Shown here piece by piece: positions 24,146 to 36,939 of a stretch of 64,000 nucleotides of DNA; positions within the stretch are counted from its first letter, which is position 1; each line of letters begins with the position of its first letter. The stretch is taken from NCBI RefSeq assembly GCF_964204865.1, contig NC_135251.1, positions 12,028,001 through 12,092,000 of the forward strand, written 5' to 3'. Origin of the DNA: Styela clava (lineage: Eukaryota; Chordata; Ascidiacea; Stolidobranchia; Styelidae). Under the pieces are notes generated by a model. It made no database searches. It saw nothing but the letters and a program-made list of their open reading frames with translations, and had not been told where the DNA came from. The position numbers were made by a program, and so were the translations under genes.

Positions 24146-26805
24146 ATGGAAGATCCAATTCCGAGACGAGTATTTGTGGGGAATTTTGATTTTCAAACTA
24201 CCGAAGCTGAGCTCCTCTCAACGTTCGAGGTTAGTATGTAATATATAGTATAAGATGTGGAAGTTCCTCCGTATGTAAGTGGCACCACGATATAAAACGA
24301 AGTTTTTAGGGGAATTCAGGAATTGGGCATGTAACGCCGAAATAGTCTACAATATTTTGCTTGTGTACTTCTGTAAAAACGTAGGTATACCGTAGACTAG
24401 TAGATATTGCATGTGTTACAGTGTTAAAAGATTTCATTCAGCTGAGAAGTAAGACTATTTTATTTCGGTTAGTTTCCACGCATGAAAGAAGTAGTCTAAT
24501 TGACAAAAATGCTTTATTACTGAATGGTACGTGGTACCTGGTGTCCTCCAGATATTTGGCTACTAATGTGTGTATACCTGTATATACTGTCGCCTCATTT
24601 TATATATCCGCATACCACACCTGTTTGAGTGAGGGTCTGGACTAGAGTTAGAGATAGGCTATAATTTCAGGTACAAATACTACAAAAGACACTTGGCTAG
24701 TACCCGAAATCGTAACAGAACGAAAATAAGGAAATTGAAATAAAGTGATGGCCCAACCCTAACCTGGTATATACATACTACGTTCCGGTGTCCGCAATCT
24801 TGGTTCACATACTTCCTTGTTCTGTTACAAACATGCGATATTACACACTTTTCCAGGCATGCGGAAGAATCGTTAACGTAAACATTGTCCGTAAAAGCCT
24901 GACTGATTATTACGGATTCGTCACATTCATGGATTCTATTACAGCAGAAGATGTCTTAAGTGGAAAGGTGACACTGGATTACATACAAATACAAATGTAC
25001 AGTCTACAAAAAATACCTGGATGGATTTATATATATATATATATATTCCGGGAGAAAGAAAGCTGATATGACGAAACACGGCCTCTCGTCCGGTTACAAA
25101 TCCATGTCGGGTTCGGGATCAGTTAGCTAGCTATTTGTTTTCAGCAGTATGTTCCCCGGTTTTTTATTTTAGAGTCTATAGGTGTGTTTCCAAATTTTGG
25201 GGGTGGTAAATATTTTGTTATTAGTGATAAAACTATTTGTAACTTATAAAAATGTGTAATGTATTTGACTGACTCATATCAGAATATGAGCCACTTTTTG
25301 GATATTCAGATATAATTTTATTTACGTTAAGTATGGTGTCACATCTTTGACTTTAGTCAAAAATAGGCTGACAAATATACATTGCCATAAATATATAATA
25401 TAAAATTTGGGAACAAATTTTGTTATTCACAGTATAGCTTCTTCATTCGAGGACGAAAACTTCGGATCAGGAAAGCCTACTTGAGATCAAAAAATTTCGA
25501 TGAAATTGCCAGTAAGTTACTTTGTAATCAATGGTACAAATTCAAAACAATTTTGGGGGCTACTTAGCGATCTAAGCGGTTGTATGGTCTAAGACTAAGT
25601 CAGTGGTTCTCAAACTTTTTAAGACTTTGTCCCCTTTTTAGAATTTTGGTAAAAGTTATGTAAATAACTGATAAATAATGTATGAAATGTAAATATCCAA
25701 AATAAGGCGGGTAAGATCAAATCTAACGATTATTTTTAATTAGCTTCGCGGCCTCTCAAAAATTGTCCACCGCTGATCTAAGTGATGTCAATCGAGGGTT
25801 ATTAAATGAATTCTATAATTCTATTCTATGTTTTTTTGAGAATAAACGAGTCCAGGCCGAAGCGGAATTCTTCCTAAGTTGACTATTCCAATCTGTTGAT
25901 ATAAATATACTGGTACTACACATACTTCTGGAGCATCGACCGAAGTGTTAATGTTTCATCTCATATTTTTATTACAGTGTCAGCAAGTTTTCAACGTGCG
26001 CCCATGACTATTTTGGACATGAATAAAATTCTGGCATCGTTTGAGCGACAATGTGTGATTGAAAAGCAAATGAATATGTCCGGAATAAACGTGAGTGAGA
26101 TTTCCGTACACCTTTTCCTATAAGACAAGGGTTCCTAACCGAGGGCACGTTGCCCACCAAAGGGGCCATAGGGCAGTTGGAGGGGAGCCATCATGCCAGG
26201 CTGACTGATTTTTCTTTTTCCCGCTTGAGTGAAAACTACCCTTCTTCCTAGTTTCATGAGCCTATTTTTCGGGGTGTTTTTCCTTTGTTGAGCATTGATT
26301 GTTTGAACATAATGGGATTTAAAATCCACCAATTAGAGTAGCACTATATATACCACTGAAATGATAAACAGGGAGCCAGAGTGCTAAAAGCCTCCGCAAG
26401 GGGCCCCCCGGATATAAAAAGTTGGGAACCACTGCTATAGGGGTGAACACACTTTGCTCCATAAATTTAGAGCTTGTCCCCACACTTAAAATTTCTAACT
26501 TAAATAGAATAGTATCTGAATATCCAGGAAGTGGCGCGTGTACATGATAGTGCTGCAAAATATCTACCCCCCCCCCCCTTCATACTATGTGCGGGCGGTT
26601 TACCCAACGTTAATATAGTACACAACGATACGAGGCATTAATTTTTGATGTTTTTTCCAATAAATGTTATGTGGATCTACCTATATAACTCATGCAGTTA
26701 TATTTCATGATAATCTTATAATTATAGGTCTTCAATGGCGGAAAAGCACATTACACACCGACATCGGTCATTGCTTCTCTTACTGGATCACATATGCAGC
26801 TTTGA
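24146..26805 (+). CDS. DAZ/BOULE-like RRM protein, five exons
   Basis: Exons 24,146-24,229, 24,857-24,967, 25,433-25,511, 25,978-26,090 and 26,728-26,805 have GT/AG borders and matching phases; the joined CDS is 465 nt, 154 residues. Residues 8-82 form one RRM: RNP2 is VFVGNF (9-14), RNP1 is DYYGFVTF (45-52). The latter departs from the usual KGYGFVTF of DAZ/BOULE proteins. The FDFQTTEAELLSTFEACG spacing, the RGRKLRIRKA end and a later FNGGKAHYTPTSV stretch support a DAZ/BOULE relation. Members bind mRNA 3' UTRs in germ cells and promote translation. It is shorter than usual for BOULE (roughly 280 residues in human), lacking a long Pro/Gln/Tyr-rich tail. The start is the first ATG before the RRM. 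A MITE lies in intron 1 and a hAT MITE in intron 3. Other single-RRM proteins remain possible. Confidence 0.7.
24650..24822 (+). mobile_element. MITE-1-like element, left-truncated, in BOULE-like intron 1
   Basis: Shares the right part of the 54,302-54,526 element: 'ccaaccctaacctggtat', 'actacgttccggtgtccgc' and 'cttggttcacatacttcc'. It ends only about 35 bp before exon 2 of the BOULE-like gene. Confidence 0.6.
25601..25775 (+). mobile_element. hAT MITE, 175 bp
   Basis: Starts CAGTGGTTCTCAAACTTT and ends GTCCACCGCTG. Flanking octamers GACTAAGT and ATCTAAGT match at 6 of 8 positions, so this is an old insertion. It lies in intron 3 of the BOULE-like gene. Confidence 0.6.
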
Positions 26806-29136
26806 GTAAAGAAATCCATTCAATGCTAGAACAACACAAAACGCATGGTTTTCCTCTGTCGTTAGTGGTTAATAATCTTTGAATTTACAGTTTTGGTCAA
26901 GTTGTATTTAATATCAATTTTAGACATTTCTGATTCTGATTATTTTTAAAATTAGACAAAAGTCATGAATTCTCAGAGAGTTTATATCGTTAAAGTTCAA
27001 AACAAAAAATTACATCAGTTAACAAAATTTTACGAAAAGTTGAGAAAGTGTTAGTCAGTTGAATAATTTTAACTCGCCTGTTCTTTGATTTGTCTGTGTT
27101 GACTTCACTTACAATTGAGTTTGGATGAATTAAATTCTTGAGTTGACAAAATGTTGTTTGTTGAATTTAAGTGGACAGAGTATTACGTGTTAAACGCAAC
27201 AAAGATTGGAATAAGATTTTATACTAAAATAAGACCGAATTGTTGGCGCTCCAGAAGTTTGTATACCAATATGGAAGTAACTAATTTTGTTCGACCACTT
27301 TACATCAAGTTGTGTAAAGGGACTGAAGCCTATGAGCAGAAAATTTGGCTAACACAGATAGTCTCCGAACTCGTAATGGAACAAAAAAAAGGAAAATTGG
27401 AATAAAATTATGGCCTAACCTTAACTTGTTACACACACTACGGGAGTACCGAATTGTTTTTGTTGAGTGTTTTGTCGCCTCTCAAAATAACCGAAAAACA
27501 GTTTAGGAGGTTACTGACTGACAGAATACGGTGCCCCACATCCATTGAAAAGCATATGTTCGTATAATAAGATGTATTTTATACATTGATGATATTTATA
27601 ATAAATATATAGGATTACAGAAAATTTGAAAACAAAATGTGCAAGAGAAATAGGAAAAATTGCTATTTAGGCTGCAGTTATCAAAGAAAACAATACTTTT
27701 TTTTTTTTATTTAAAAAGTGAAATAAAAAGCACTTCGCAAAATAGCATTTCGTGCTGAACAATGGAAAATCTGTCACTAAAATGTTGTGAAAAAAAAAAT
27801 CTGTCACTTAAATGTTGTGAAAAAAAAAAAAAAAAATACTTTTTTATATACTGTATATCCGATTAAGATTCAGTAGTCTCTATACACGGACATTCAATGT
27901 TCAAGTATTCACTGCAAACACCAGTTGCTGTAATGGCGTACTGAACGTTGGCCAATCTTATAAATAACTGAAAAGTCGACACAAAAATATTCAACATCTT
28001 AGTATAAAGTGCATAATTTTAATAAATTTTGCATCAGTTTGGACCATTGGTTTAAACTTATCAGAAAATTTCGCGTTTCCATAGAAATAAGACCTAGCCT
28101 GAATTTAAAAATGATTTTAATATAAGCCCTCCCCTTAAAATAAGACCCAGTGGATAGAAAGAAATCTTTCCTCCTCGTTTTGACTGATTCATAATTTTTG
28201 TTTAGCAGTTATTTTAAATAAAAACGTGTTATTTGTAAGTAAATGGATATAGGTTTTCATATTTTGTATATTTAAAAATCTTGTAGTTCTCTACTTTGTA
28301 ATTTTGTTTTTGATAAATCAACATACCGTACATATTTATGCGTCGCAATATCACGTTCAGAAGTTGAAAGTAATAATAATGATGTTGCAAAATGAAGAAC
28401 AATCAGCAGAAATTTTTAATAAGATACAGCTAGGTCAATGATTTTGTTCGCGCAATATAATTCGAGTTTTCAGTATTAAACTTCAACAAGCCCTAAATGC
28501 ATTATTAGAGTAAAAGTGTTCACGCTTAACGCTTAAGACCTAAACTAGTGTCTATTTGTTTAATTTTAAGGTGTGGAGTTTTTCAATTAAAACAAATTTA
28601 TTTATTCGACCTTTTTAGCTTTTTGACTTTTCAAACAAGAAACATTGGAGACAAGAAACACAAACCTAACAATTAAAAAATTAGGCAAATATCAGTTTTA
28701 TAAAATTTTAAACTGGTTATATTCTGTAACAAGCCTTTAAATTAAAAAAAATGATTCAAATTTTAAAAATAGTTAAAAATTTGATGTCCAGTCCGATAAG
28801 GCTTGAGGCTCCTGGGCGTCAGCCTACCTTGCCTAATGGTAAAATCGGGCTCGCAAAGAGGCAATATTAAACCCCCAAATGTGGCTTACTAAAACCGATG
28901 CGGTTAAGCATTTCAATATGAAATAAAACAGTAATAATAATTTAGGTAATTATACATTTTGCTCAGGGTCTGTGAGAGATGGCGCGATTCATCCTATGAA
29001 ACAACCACATAACCGAAGTTACTTTAGTGGTATCTTTGCAATGCGAATGGATATTTAAATGTCATACGCTTACTTAATTTTGGAAACCGAAACGATGGGT
29101 ATTTGTCAATTACTAATCGAGATACGCTATTTTATC
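26806..29136. other. Intergenic, AT-rich
   Basis: Between the BOULE-like and lectin genes. It contains one MITE-1 (27,245-27,452) and a short duplicated stretch with A-runs near 27,760-27,840 ('ctgtcac.taaaatgttgtg' twice). Nothing else is supported. Confidence 0.6.
27245..27452 (+). mobile_element. MITE-1 copy
   Basis: A well-preserved copy: begins 'ggcgctccagaagtttgta', ends 'cacacactacgggagtacc'. It is downstream of the BOULE-like gene. The open frame across it (27,151-27,405) is transposon sequence, not a gene. Confidence 0.75.
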
Positions 29137-32100
29137 TTATACCTCACACATATAATAATGATAAAAGTTGCAAGCTTCGTCCTCAAGTTTTCCATCGTTG
29201 GAAACAGACATTAAAACACAATCAGCTTCAAACTTGTACATAAAAAATTGAGTAAAATTGCTCGGTTGACCGGTCATCCAATCTATCTTGTTAGAGACGG
29301 TCGCGACACCGTCCAACCATTTCCACTGACCTTCTGCAAACACATCTCGCAATCCAATCCATGTTTTGAGATTTTTTCTGAGCCCAAGACCCGAAATAAT
29401 CTCGCTATAAAAATACAAATGATATATATAATCAATAGCATATAAATAGGAGATAAAATGTGGCAACACTACAACAGGAAAACAGCGATGTAACCGAGCT
29501 CGCACAATATGCCTGGATCCATAAAAGAAATAGAATCCAACCCTACAGGAATGATCAAAACAGCGAAGTAACCCAGGTCGCACAATATCCATGGAAACAT
29601 ACAGGGAGTATAGGACGCATCGTACGTTTATAAGAGAGATAGAAAGAATATATAAAAAGTGGCAACCCTACAGGAATGATCAACCAGCGATGTAACCGAG
29701 CTCGCACAATATGCCTGAATCCATAAAGGGAGCAGGATGTATCCAACGTTCGTGCCAAAGAGCAATAAATATATGGTCAATAAGGGCACGCATCGCTACA
29801 ACAATAGCGAAACACCGAGATTGCTCGAAAGATGTCAATCGTCATGAAATGAAGTATTGCTACACGTCATAAAAGTGTCTTTATGAATGGGAATAAACAA
29901 CAAAACTTGGGATGAAATATCCCGTGGTGGAAATTTGAAAAAAATATAATGTAATTTCATAATCATTTCTGTGAATATTTTCTATTATCTTGGCCACGCA
30001 AACACATGCATTCTATACTATATTATGTGAACAAAAGAGACTCTCGAATCCCTTGGGATAGTTACTGATCTTCACTCTTGTTATAGCATCCTCACATTAT
30101 ATGCATAAGGATGCACCGTAACAAACAGCATAGAAGAAGGATAAGTAATTAGTCCCGCAGGGATCGACCCAATCGATAGTAAAAGTTTATATATTTACCT
30201 CTTCAACTTTTTATCTCGGATTCCAGCAGATGCTAGTCTACCTCCCAGACGCTCACAGGAATGCATCGCGTCCGTGAATGTGAGGTCGTTATCGAAGACT
30301 TTGTACATTTTACCGTTGCTGGCTTCGTACCAATTTTCTGACTTAATAATCAGATTCATAATTTCTGAATAATATAATATTAAACGAATTGCAATATAGT
30401 AAACCGCAGGAAATAGAATAGTAAAAATACAGCAACAGTGTCTATTCGTATGATAAAGGACTTTTAGCTGCCACTTAGGGAAGAAACCATTATACAATTA
30501 AACGCAACTGAATACGCTGAAGTTGGAAAACGTACTAGGTATTGATAGGTATTTGTTTGTTTGTTTGTCTGTCTGTCTGTTTGTTCGTCTGTTAGACACT
30601 TTCGTATTTCACGCGATATCTCACGAAAGCGAGGTTTAATCTGCTCCAAATGCATGTGCATTCATCATACCTCGGACCAGAAGACTAATGATTTTGGATG
30701 AATTATGTCGTACAATTAGCGAGTTAATAATTAATTAGTGATGGGACACACGGTGTCGCTGTCGCTGGAGTAAGAGCGGATGAATCGAAACCACAGTTCC
30801 TGTTTTGGGATCCCCTATCTTTCGATCGATAAGTCTTCGGTCTCTGACCGATATTCTCGTTTAGGTATTAGTCATTTACAATTATCAGAAATTTGGTGCA
30901 GGCCCAGAAAAATAGTTCTGCAGGGCTGTAGGCCACTTCACGATCCAATTCTGTATTTGAATAAGTCATTAACAGCATCAAATATTGCTAAACACTTACT
31001 CGGTTGCTTGGAGTTCTTGACCTATAAAATAAAAGTACATGTTAAACAATAATGCTTAAATCTACGTTTCTCAACCAGAGAAGAATTTTGTAGTTCTTGA
31101 AGAGGAGTTTTGTTTGTATTGGCTGTAAGTATTACCAATATTTTTTAGTTCCATTTTGAAACTATAATACTTAGTTATATACACATTATAAACTACTTAT
31201 ACCGTATAAAAGCGGAGTGCGACTTGCGCCTACACTAGATGAAGATATATTGAATATTGAACATAAAGTAGTTTTTACGCATAGTGTGAGAGAAATACAT
31301 AGTTTCAAAATGCGCAAATGGGGGAATTAAACGAAAAATGTTGGGAATCACTGTCTTACATAAAAACTATAAACATCCGAGTGAGAATATAGTCAAGGAG
31401 AAAGAGCTTGAGCCTGCTATTGCGGTTGCAAGCTCATACTGCCCGATACTGGATAAAACAAAACAAAAAATAGTCGTGCAGGTAGGCGACATTGCAAAAA
31501 GTGACGTATTTTCGAATGCCTGCCTGATCCGTGAGAGAAGAGACAAGGTCTTGGAATCAAAACCAACCGTTTAAAATACCGTACTGTCGTAAACCGAACA
31601 TTGTAGCTACATAAAACATTATTAGAATAGGTAAAAGTATAGCGATTGCTGATGTCCCAAAACGCTAACACTTGAACATCGAAGAGTATAGTTTAGATAA
31701 AAAATGGTACTCCTGACGTATGCGCACCAAGATGTCGCATAACCTGTACCCTAACCTGAGTTCAGGTTGTGCGCAATCTTGGTGCGCATACTTCAGGAGG
31801 TCCCAAAAATATTTATTGAATTGCATTGATTGCAGCATATTCTGATTGAATCGTAGTGAGCCGATACAACTACAGAGTTTGTGAAGACATTGACATACGG
31901 TAATTGTAAAACAAAACATTCTTATCAAAAACCCTTTATTAAGTAACAAAAAAAAGAAGTAATATTATCACGATATCGGAAGCATATCTTGTAATATACT
32001 GTATGTATTTACATGTACACGTAAAGCCATTGTCCTATGTATATATATACATATTTGCCAACCCTTCGGGTATAATCCGGATATTCATTAATCGAATGCG

Positions 32101-32789
32101 CAATTTGATATCTTAATAATACTTTAGGACACGCGTCTGTTTCAACTTGGCAAAATTGCAAGGTACAGCCGGTGTTACTGTGTTATTTCGCTAAATATCG
32201 AAAGACGGTTTGCGCTACGAATGTGCGAAATCTTTGTCGCCACAGCAAGCGCTTCAATTGAGCGCTGATAAAATATCGTTTATTCCACCATCCGCTTATT
32301 GCATCGGAAACGACAATACCAGGTTTGGACTGGACGTGACCCTGGCGATAGGATCTCCATGTACCATGTCATTAAGCCGTTCCTACTGGGTTTTCTCTAT
32401 GCTGCATGATAATGAAGGTTCCTATCTTGTTATACGTATATACTTCTCTCATTGTACCAAGTTTCACCAGTATGCTACTGCATAAACAAGAGCAATGCGA
32501 GTTGAGACATTCTTGAAACGCAAAAATATGCGATCATCCGAATAGCGTTATTAAAATAATATATATATCTGATATCCGGATAAGATGAAATATATCCGGA
32601 TAAGATGAAAGACACCCAAAAAAACCGTAGTACCAAAGGATTGCTGACCTACCTGCAAAACTAGGGCAAAGTTTGCAATTGCAAACATTGTGACAAGAAG
32701 CAGTCCAGCAGACAGTATAATGGTGGAAGTCCGCATTCTATTTATCGATGTATCCTTCTTTCTCTGTTCAGGAGTTGTTTGTACTTGAA
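29137..32789 (-). CDS. C-type lectin-domain gene, incomplete model
   Basis: The last exon (29,404-29,137) encodes the second half of a C-type lectin domain: WIGL, GQWKW, TGQPSN, EADCVLM, then EACNFYHYYMCEV-stop. The previous exon (30,364-30,199) encodes the first half, with NWYEASNGKMYKVF and HSCERLGGRLASAG; it ends phase 2 and joins in frame. Four cysteines at the conserved positions are present. The position that decides sugar choice (EPN or QPD in calcium-dependent lectins) reads QPS, so classical sugar binding is doubtful. Upstream, an exon at 32,789-32,653 encodes a charged stretch (PEQRKKDTSINRMR) and one hydrophobic span (about 24 residues from TIILSAG to LVLQ), fitting a type II membrane anchor. 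It ends phase 0, whereas the lectin exon needs phase 1, so at least one stalk exon is missing from this model, or the anchor exon belongs to another gene. The start codon was not found. Confidence 0.6.
29484..29720. repeat. Imperfect tandem repeat in lectin-gene intron
   Basis: The motif around 'cagcgatgtaaccgagctcg', followed by 'cacaatatgcctg', occurs at about 29,487, 29,562 (diverged) and 29,688. The phrase 'caaccctacaggaatgatca' occurs twice. It lies between the two lectin-domain exons. Confidence 0.65.
30537..30863 (+). mobile_element. R2 repeat copy with expanded tetranucleotide run
   Basis: R2 copy whose left end holds a TTTG/TCTG microsatellite (about 30,553-30,595). It ends 'tctctgaccgatattctcgt'. 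It is upstream of the lectin-domain exon. Confidence 0.7.
31710..31799. repeat. 90-bp fold-back element
   Basis: Two 37-bp arms (31,710-31,746 and 31,763-31,799) are inverted repeats with few mismatches around a 16-bp loop. The arms contain 'tgcgcaccaagat'. Similar 'accaagatggcg' sequence marks the ends of the element at 54,302-54,526 and sits at about 51,505, so this looks like a minimal fold-back relative. Confidence 0.8.
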
Positions 32790-33489
32790 CTGAATGTCAA
32801 AAACAAAAGATTAGATGGCAATTGGTGCTGTGATGAGGGCCGTTTGGGGTCAGGAAAGGTTTTCATCCGATTTTGATTCCTCGCTAGTTAAATGCATGAA
32901 TCTGGCTCAAGATGTAGAATCAGATATTTATTTTCGTCATGCAAAAAACATGGTGCGATATGAAATAATAAATAAAACACATGTCAAAATTTACAGAAAC
33001 GGATATCGACTTGTTGCAGTTGACAGGAGGGCGCGAAATACTCAACTAGTCATCTAGTCAGCGACACAGTGCAGCTGAATTAAAGCAACAAATATAGCAA
33101 ATTTAAGCTTGGCAAATATGTTGGCTGCGATTGTGCGTTAAATTGAGTAGAAAATGAGCTCTCGTATTCGAGAAAAACTTTGGCGTATGTAAACATTTGA
33201 ATTTCTGTTCAAAACTTCAGATTGACGCTTAGAATTTTGAATTTCCGAATTCCTGCTCCTTAGAAGTTAGAATTTTAACTGAACTGTTGAGCTCAAAAAA
33301 CGATTTTTTGTCTATAAATACCAAACACCGACGGACAAATTCAATTCAATTGTTGATTCAGTCAAATTTAAATAAATGACTGTGGCCGATATTGTTTAGT
33401 CGCGGAGTTCACAGTATTTTTACGTAATAAAAATTGAGTAGTAGATCCAAACAAGCAGGCGGAATATCAAAACATATTAAACATAATAC

Positions 33490-33702
33490 GGCGCTCAAGA
33501 AGTGCGTGTACCAATATTAAGATAACTAATTTTGTTCGCCTACTTCAAATCAAGTTGTGTAAAGGGACTGAAACCTATGGGCAGGGGGTATATTTACTTG
33601 GCTAACACAGACAGTTCCCGAACTCGTAATAGAACTGAAATAAGGAATATAGGTAATAAAATTATGGCCTAACCATAATCTGGTACATACACTACGGGAG
33701 TA
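33490..33702 (+). mobile_element. MITE-1 copy
   Basis: Starts 'cggcgctcaagaagtgcgtg', ends 'catacactacgggagtacc'. A fragment 'gcagttgatcgaaacaagcg' after it repeats sequence before it, possibly a duplicated flank. Confidence 0.75.
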
Positions 33703-35706
33703 CCACAAAAATGAGCAGTTGATCGAAACAAGCGGGCGGCATATCAAAACATAATACTACGCGCGTTTGGCTATAATGATTCACTCATACGTAACGTGTA
33801 TCACTAATGTATAGCAGAAGAAATTAAGAACCACCTAAAAATAAGAATAACCAAAATACCATTCAGCCGTTTATTTGGACTCATTATTGGCTCACTTACC
33901 GGAACAAATTGTACAAAAGAAAACACCTAGCCTATCTTAAACAAAATTTAATTTGGCAATATTTGATCACACAGAATACATATAGGTGAACAAAATGAGA
34001 GTTACAAACGCCAGAAGTCTTTTAAATAAGTAAACTCCTAAAGATTTTGGTCATATGTATGCACGTTGAAAATGAAGAACATTAAATTAAAAATTACTTA
34101 TTGAGCATGGGCGAAATAAATTGCGTCAACTATTGTTGACCGTTTGGCTTTGTTTATTTCCCTTCCCATTCTGGAAATCATGAAAGAAATGGGATAGCTG
34201 CCCGAAGATTATTAGTTTACATTAGTCCTCATTGTGAATGAAATGTAAGCCTTACAAACCTCTCCCATTGTTACTCTCTGCCTGGGAAACGTCGGTGAAA
34301 TTAACGTACGATATAAGAGTCATGATGCAAAATATGAGCCAATGCTTTAAATGTAGCTCATTTCCATTCTTGTTATAAAAGAATACTTCCTATCAATATT
34401 TGCTATACAAAACTAATAAGAAAAGGATTTGCCAAATATGAATACAACCTGATTAAAATGAATGAATAAAATACTATTACGGCTCATATAAAATTCTTTG
34501 GCCTTTGTATGGCCAACAATACATACTACAATTATCTTCAATTTCTAAATTTTACTGTCACGTACATAATAAATTTAGTCAGCAGTGTACATTTTGTTCC
34601 TAACCTTTCCTGCGCTAATGGCGGCTGTTGTCTTTCTCATATAGGATAGGATTCACATATTTATCCCTTATCTTTCTCATATATTGCTATCAACAGGTAT
34701 ATGTGCAAAGTCTATATACAAATCCTCCGCATATTCGTCCCACCTATTTCCTTAACGTCGTTGTGAAAAACAAAACGTTCGATGTGCCTGAATAGGAAGG
34801 CTTACCACAACACAACGCATGAATGATTTTTTTTTCATCTAAAATGACTAAACAATTGTCTCGTAAAATTGACAATTTTTCGATCTAGATTAACAAGAGC
34901 TCTTTTTGCAAACTCGCTAATACAACATACACTGCTATGACGTTGTAAAATGCTCGATATCATATACTTCACCTCTCTTTACGGAAACTATATAATACAT
35001 GTACAAACAATTCATTCTAAAGACTTGTCCAAGGTGTGTGGAGGTTCGCGATCACGATAATAAAGGAAACGGATGGATGATTTTGAGACGTAATAGATCC
35101 TTTAAAGCAGGTCAAGTACCCCTGTGTTTGTTTACAAGAAATAGTATAAAAACATTGGTAGCTCAATTGACATTGCATACTGCGCTGGTTGACTATTAGG
35201 TTGACATAAATGCTATATATATATACATGCAGTTTCTTCGGTTCATAACTTGGGCCTTCACCATGCAACCAGAAATCGAAAAATGTTTGACATTCATTTA
35301 TGCATTCAGAAATGGTCTTTTCTTATCGTGACATCGTCAAGCTAAGTGCAAAATTTAGATATATTTGTACTTTTCAAAATTATCACGGAAACTCAAATTT
35401 TCCTTGTTTTAAAATAAAAACAGCTCACTTTTGGGGTACGGGCTACAGCATCCAAGCCTTTGTAGCCTAAATTTTCAAACCCGGTTTGATAGATTCACCA
35501 GCTCAATAATGTCAAACAAAAATGCATGCATAAAAAACAATCAACTCCTAGCATCAGCACACAATACAGCATTGCGAATGCAAACCTGGCTAAACCAACA
35601 CGGAAGCAGTGGTGACTCATGGTGTAATCTAAACCGCAATCTGTCTGTTCACTGTTATTTTGTAATAATAATTAGGCATGAAACACACTATAGCTTACTT
35701 GTAGAG

Positions 35707-36065
35707 CAGGCGTGTGCAACCTGCGGCCTACAAGGGAAATTTGTGTGGCCCGTGGAGAAGTGCCAATTTTGAATGGTGTGCTGCCCGCGGAACGTTTTTT
35801 TTTTAGCTAAATCTAGTACGTGCGAGTAATTCAAACTCCTTTTGCGTTGCAAAGCCTATACAATCCCGAGTTCAATTTAATATCTATGACGCTACAATGC
35901 CCTAACAGCTAGCATATGCGAACAACGCATGTCAAGAGATCAATAACCAAAATTTTTGTGCGTGCGACTACTAGGAAGCCTATGTTGAATAAAGTTGCGA
36001 CCCGCGGTTTCACCCAGTTATTTGTATCTGACCCTACTGTATTAATTGAAGGTTGAACACCCCTG
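35707..36065 (+). mobile_element. hAT MITE, 359 bp
   Basis: Ends CAGGCGTGTGCAACCTGCGG and GGTTGAACACCCCTG. Flanking octamers TTGTAGAG and GTGTAGAG match at 7 of 8. Same family as 58,288-58,614 (GC-rich ends with 'gtgtgcaac' and 'ggcccg'). Confidence 0.8.
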
Positions 36066-36939
36066 GTGTAGAGCATTGACAAAGAAACAATACATCAAGG
36101 TCGTTAAAAAAACGATGCCTGCAGGGAAATGGGACGAAGGTCCACATATACGTCTACGCATAAGCACACTACCATGGCTTGTATCTATAGCCGCTTAGTT
36201 GAGATTAATTAGTCGATTTGCGTTCACATCGCACATAAGCCTATAGGCTGTGGTGTCGTGAAAAGTTCAATCTAACTCGCTGAAATTTCCGCTGGATGCG
36301 AGCAGACGAAACTGTTATTCCTAACTTCAGTTTACGACTTGACGTCATTTCCTTTCTATCCTCCAAATACACACAGAGCAAGTACAGAAAGAGCTTTTTA
36401 ATATACAAACGTCATAGTAAATTCGCCACATATTCGTGATAAAATCAAGATGAAATTTAGTTTTTTAATCATTAGAAATTAAAAGTACACGAATTACGAG
36501 AATTAGGCAAACATAGTTTTACTGGGGAAGGAAGCCACAGACAATATTCCAACATCCAATTAAAAAATAGGAGATGTTAGTTTCATCACTATCATAGAGT
36601 ACCGGTATGGCTCAGGAAAAGTTACCTACGTCGCCAGAATCATCATTATCAGGCCACCAAGTGAAATATTGAATCAAAATCACTTATGCTGTGGGAAATA
36701 GTTAACAGCAAATTTTGAAAATTGCGTAACGTGTGCTTACAGTGATGAAGTGTTTAAACCCAACACTTGACAAAAAAAAATGAGTACAAAGACAAGATAC
36801 CGAAGAGAATGAAACTAAAAACGCCATATTTGGCAATAATAAATACCGGAACATGTTCAATTGCAGTAAGGCACAGTACACTAATACGGATGCACTTCTA
36901 AAAGCATATAAAATACAACTACAGTATTCAAGGCAATGA

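Noticed and set aside
27151-27405. 84-codon plus-strand frame
   Set aside because: Mostly MITE-1 sequence.
30553-30595. TTTG/TCTG run, considered as a regulatory tract
   Set aside because: It is part of the R2 repeat and occurs in other copies without gene context.
31338-31574. Plus-strand frame with a possible exon (VKEKELEPAIAVASSYCP) between AG and GT
   Set aside because: One isolated exon-like piece with no partner exons, no domain and no conserved copy; kept out of the gene list.
32210-33057. Two plus-strand open frames of 80-91 codons
   Set aside because: No domain and no consistent splice pattern; the second lies next to the lectin anchor exon on the other strand.
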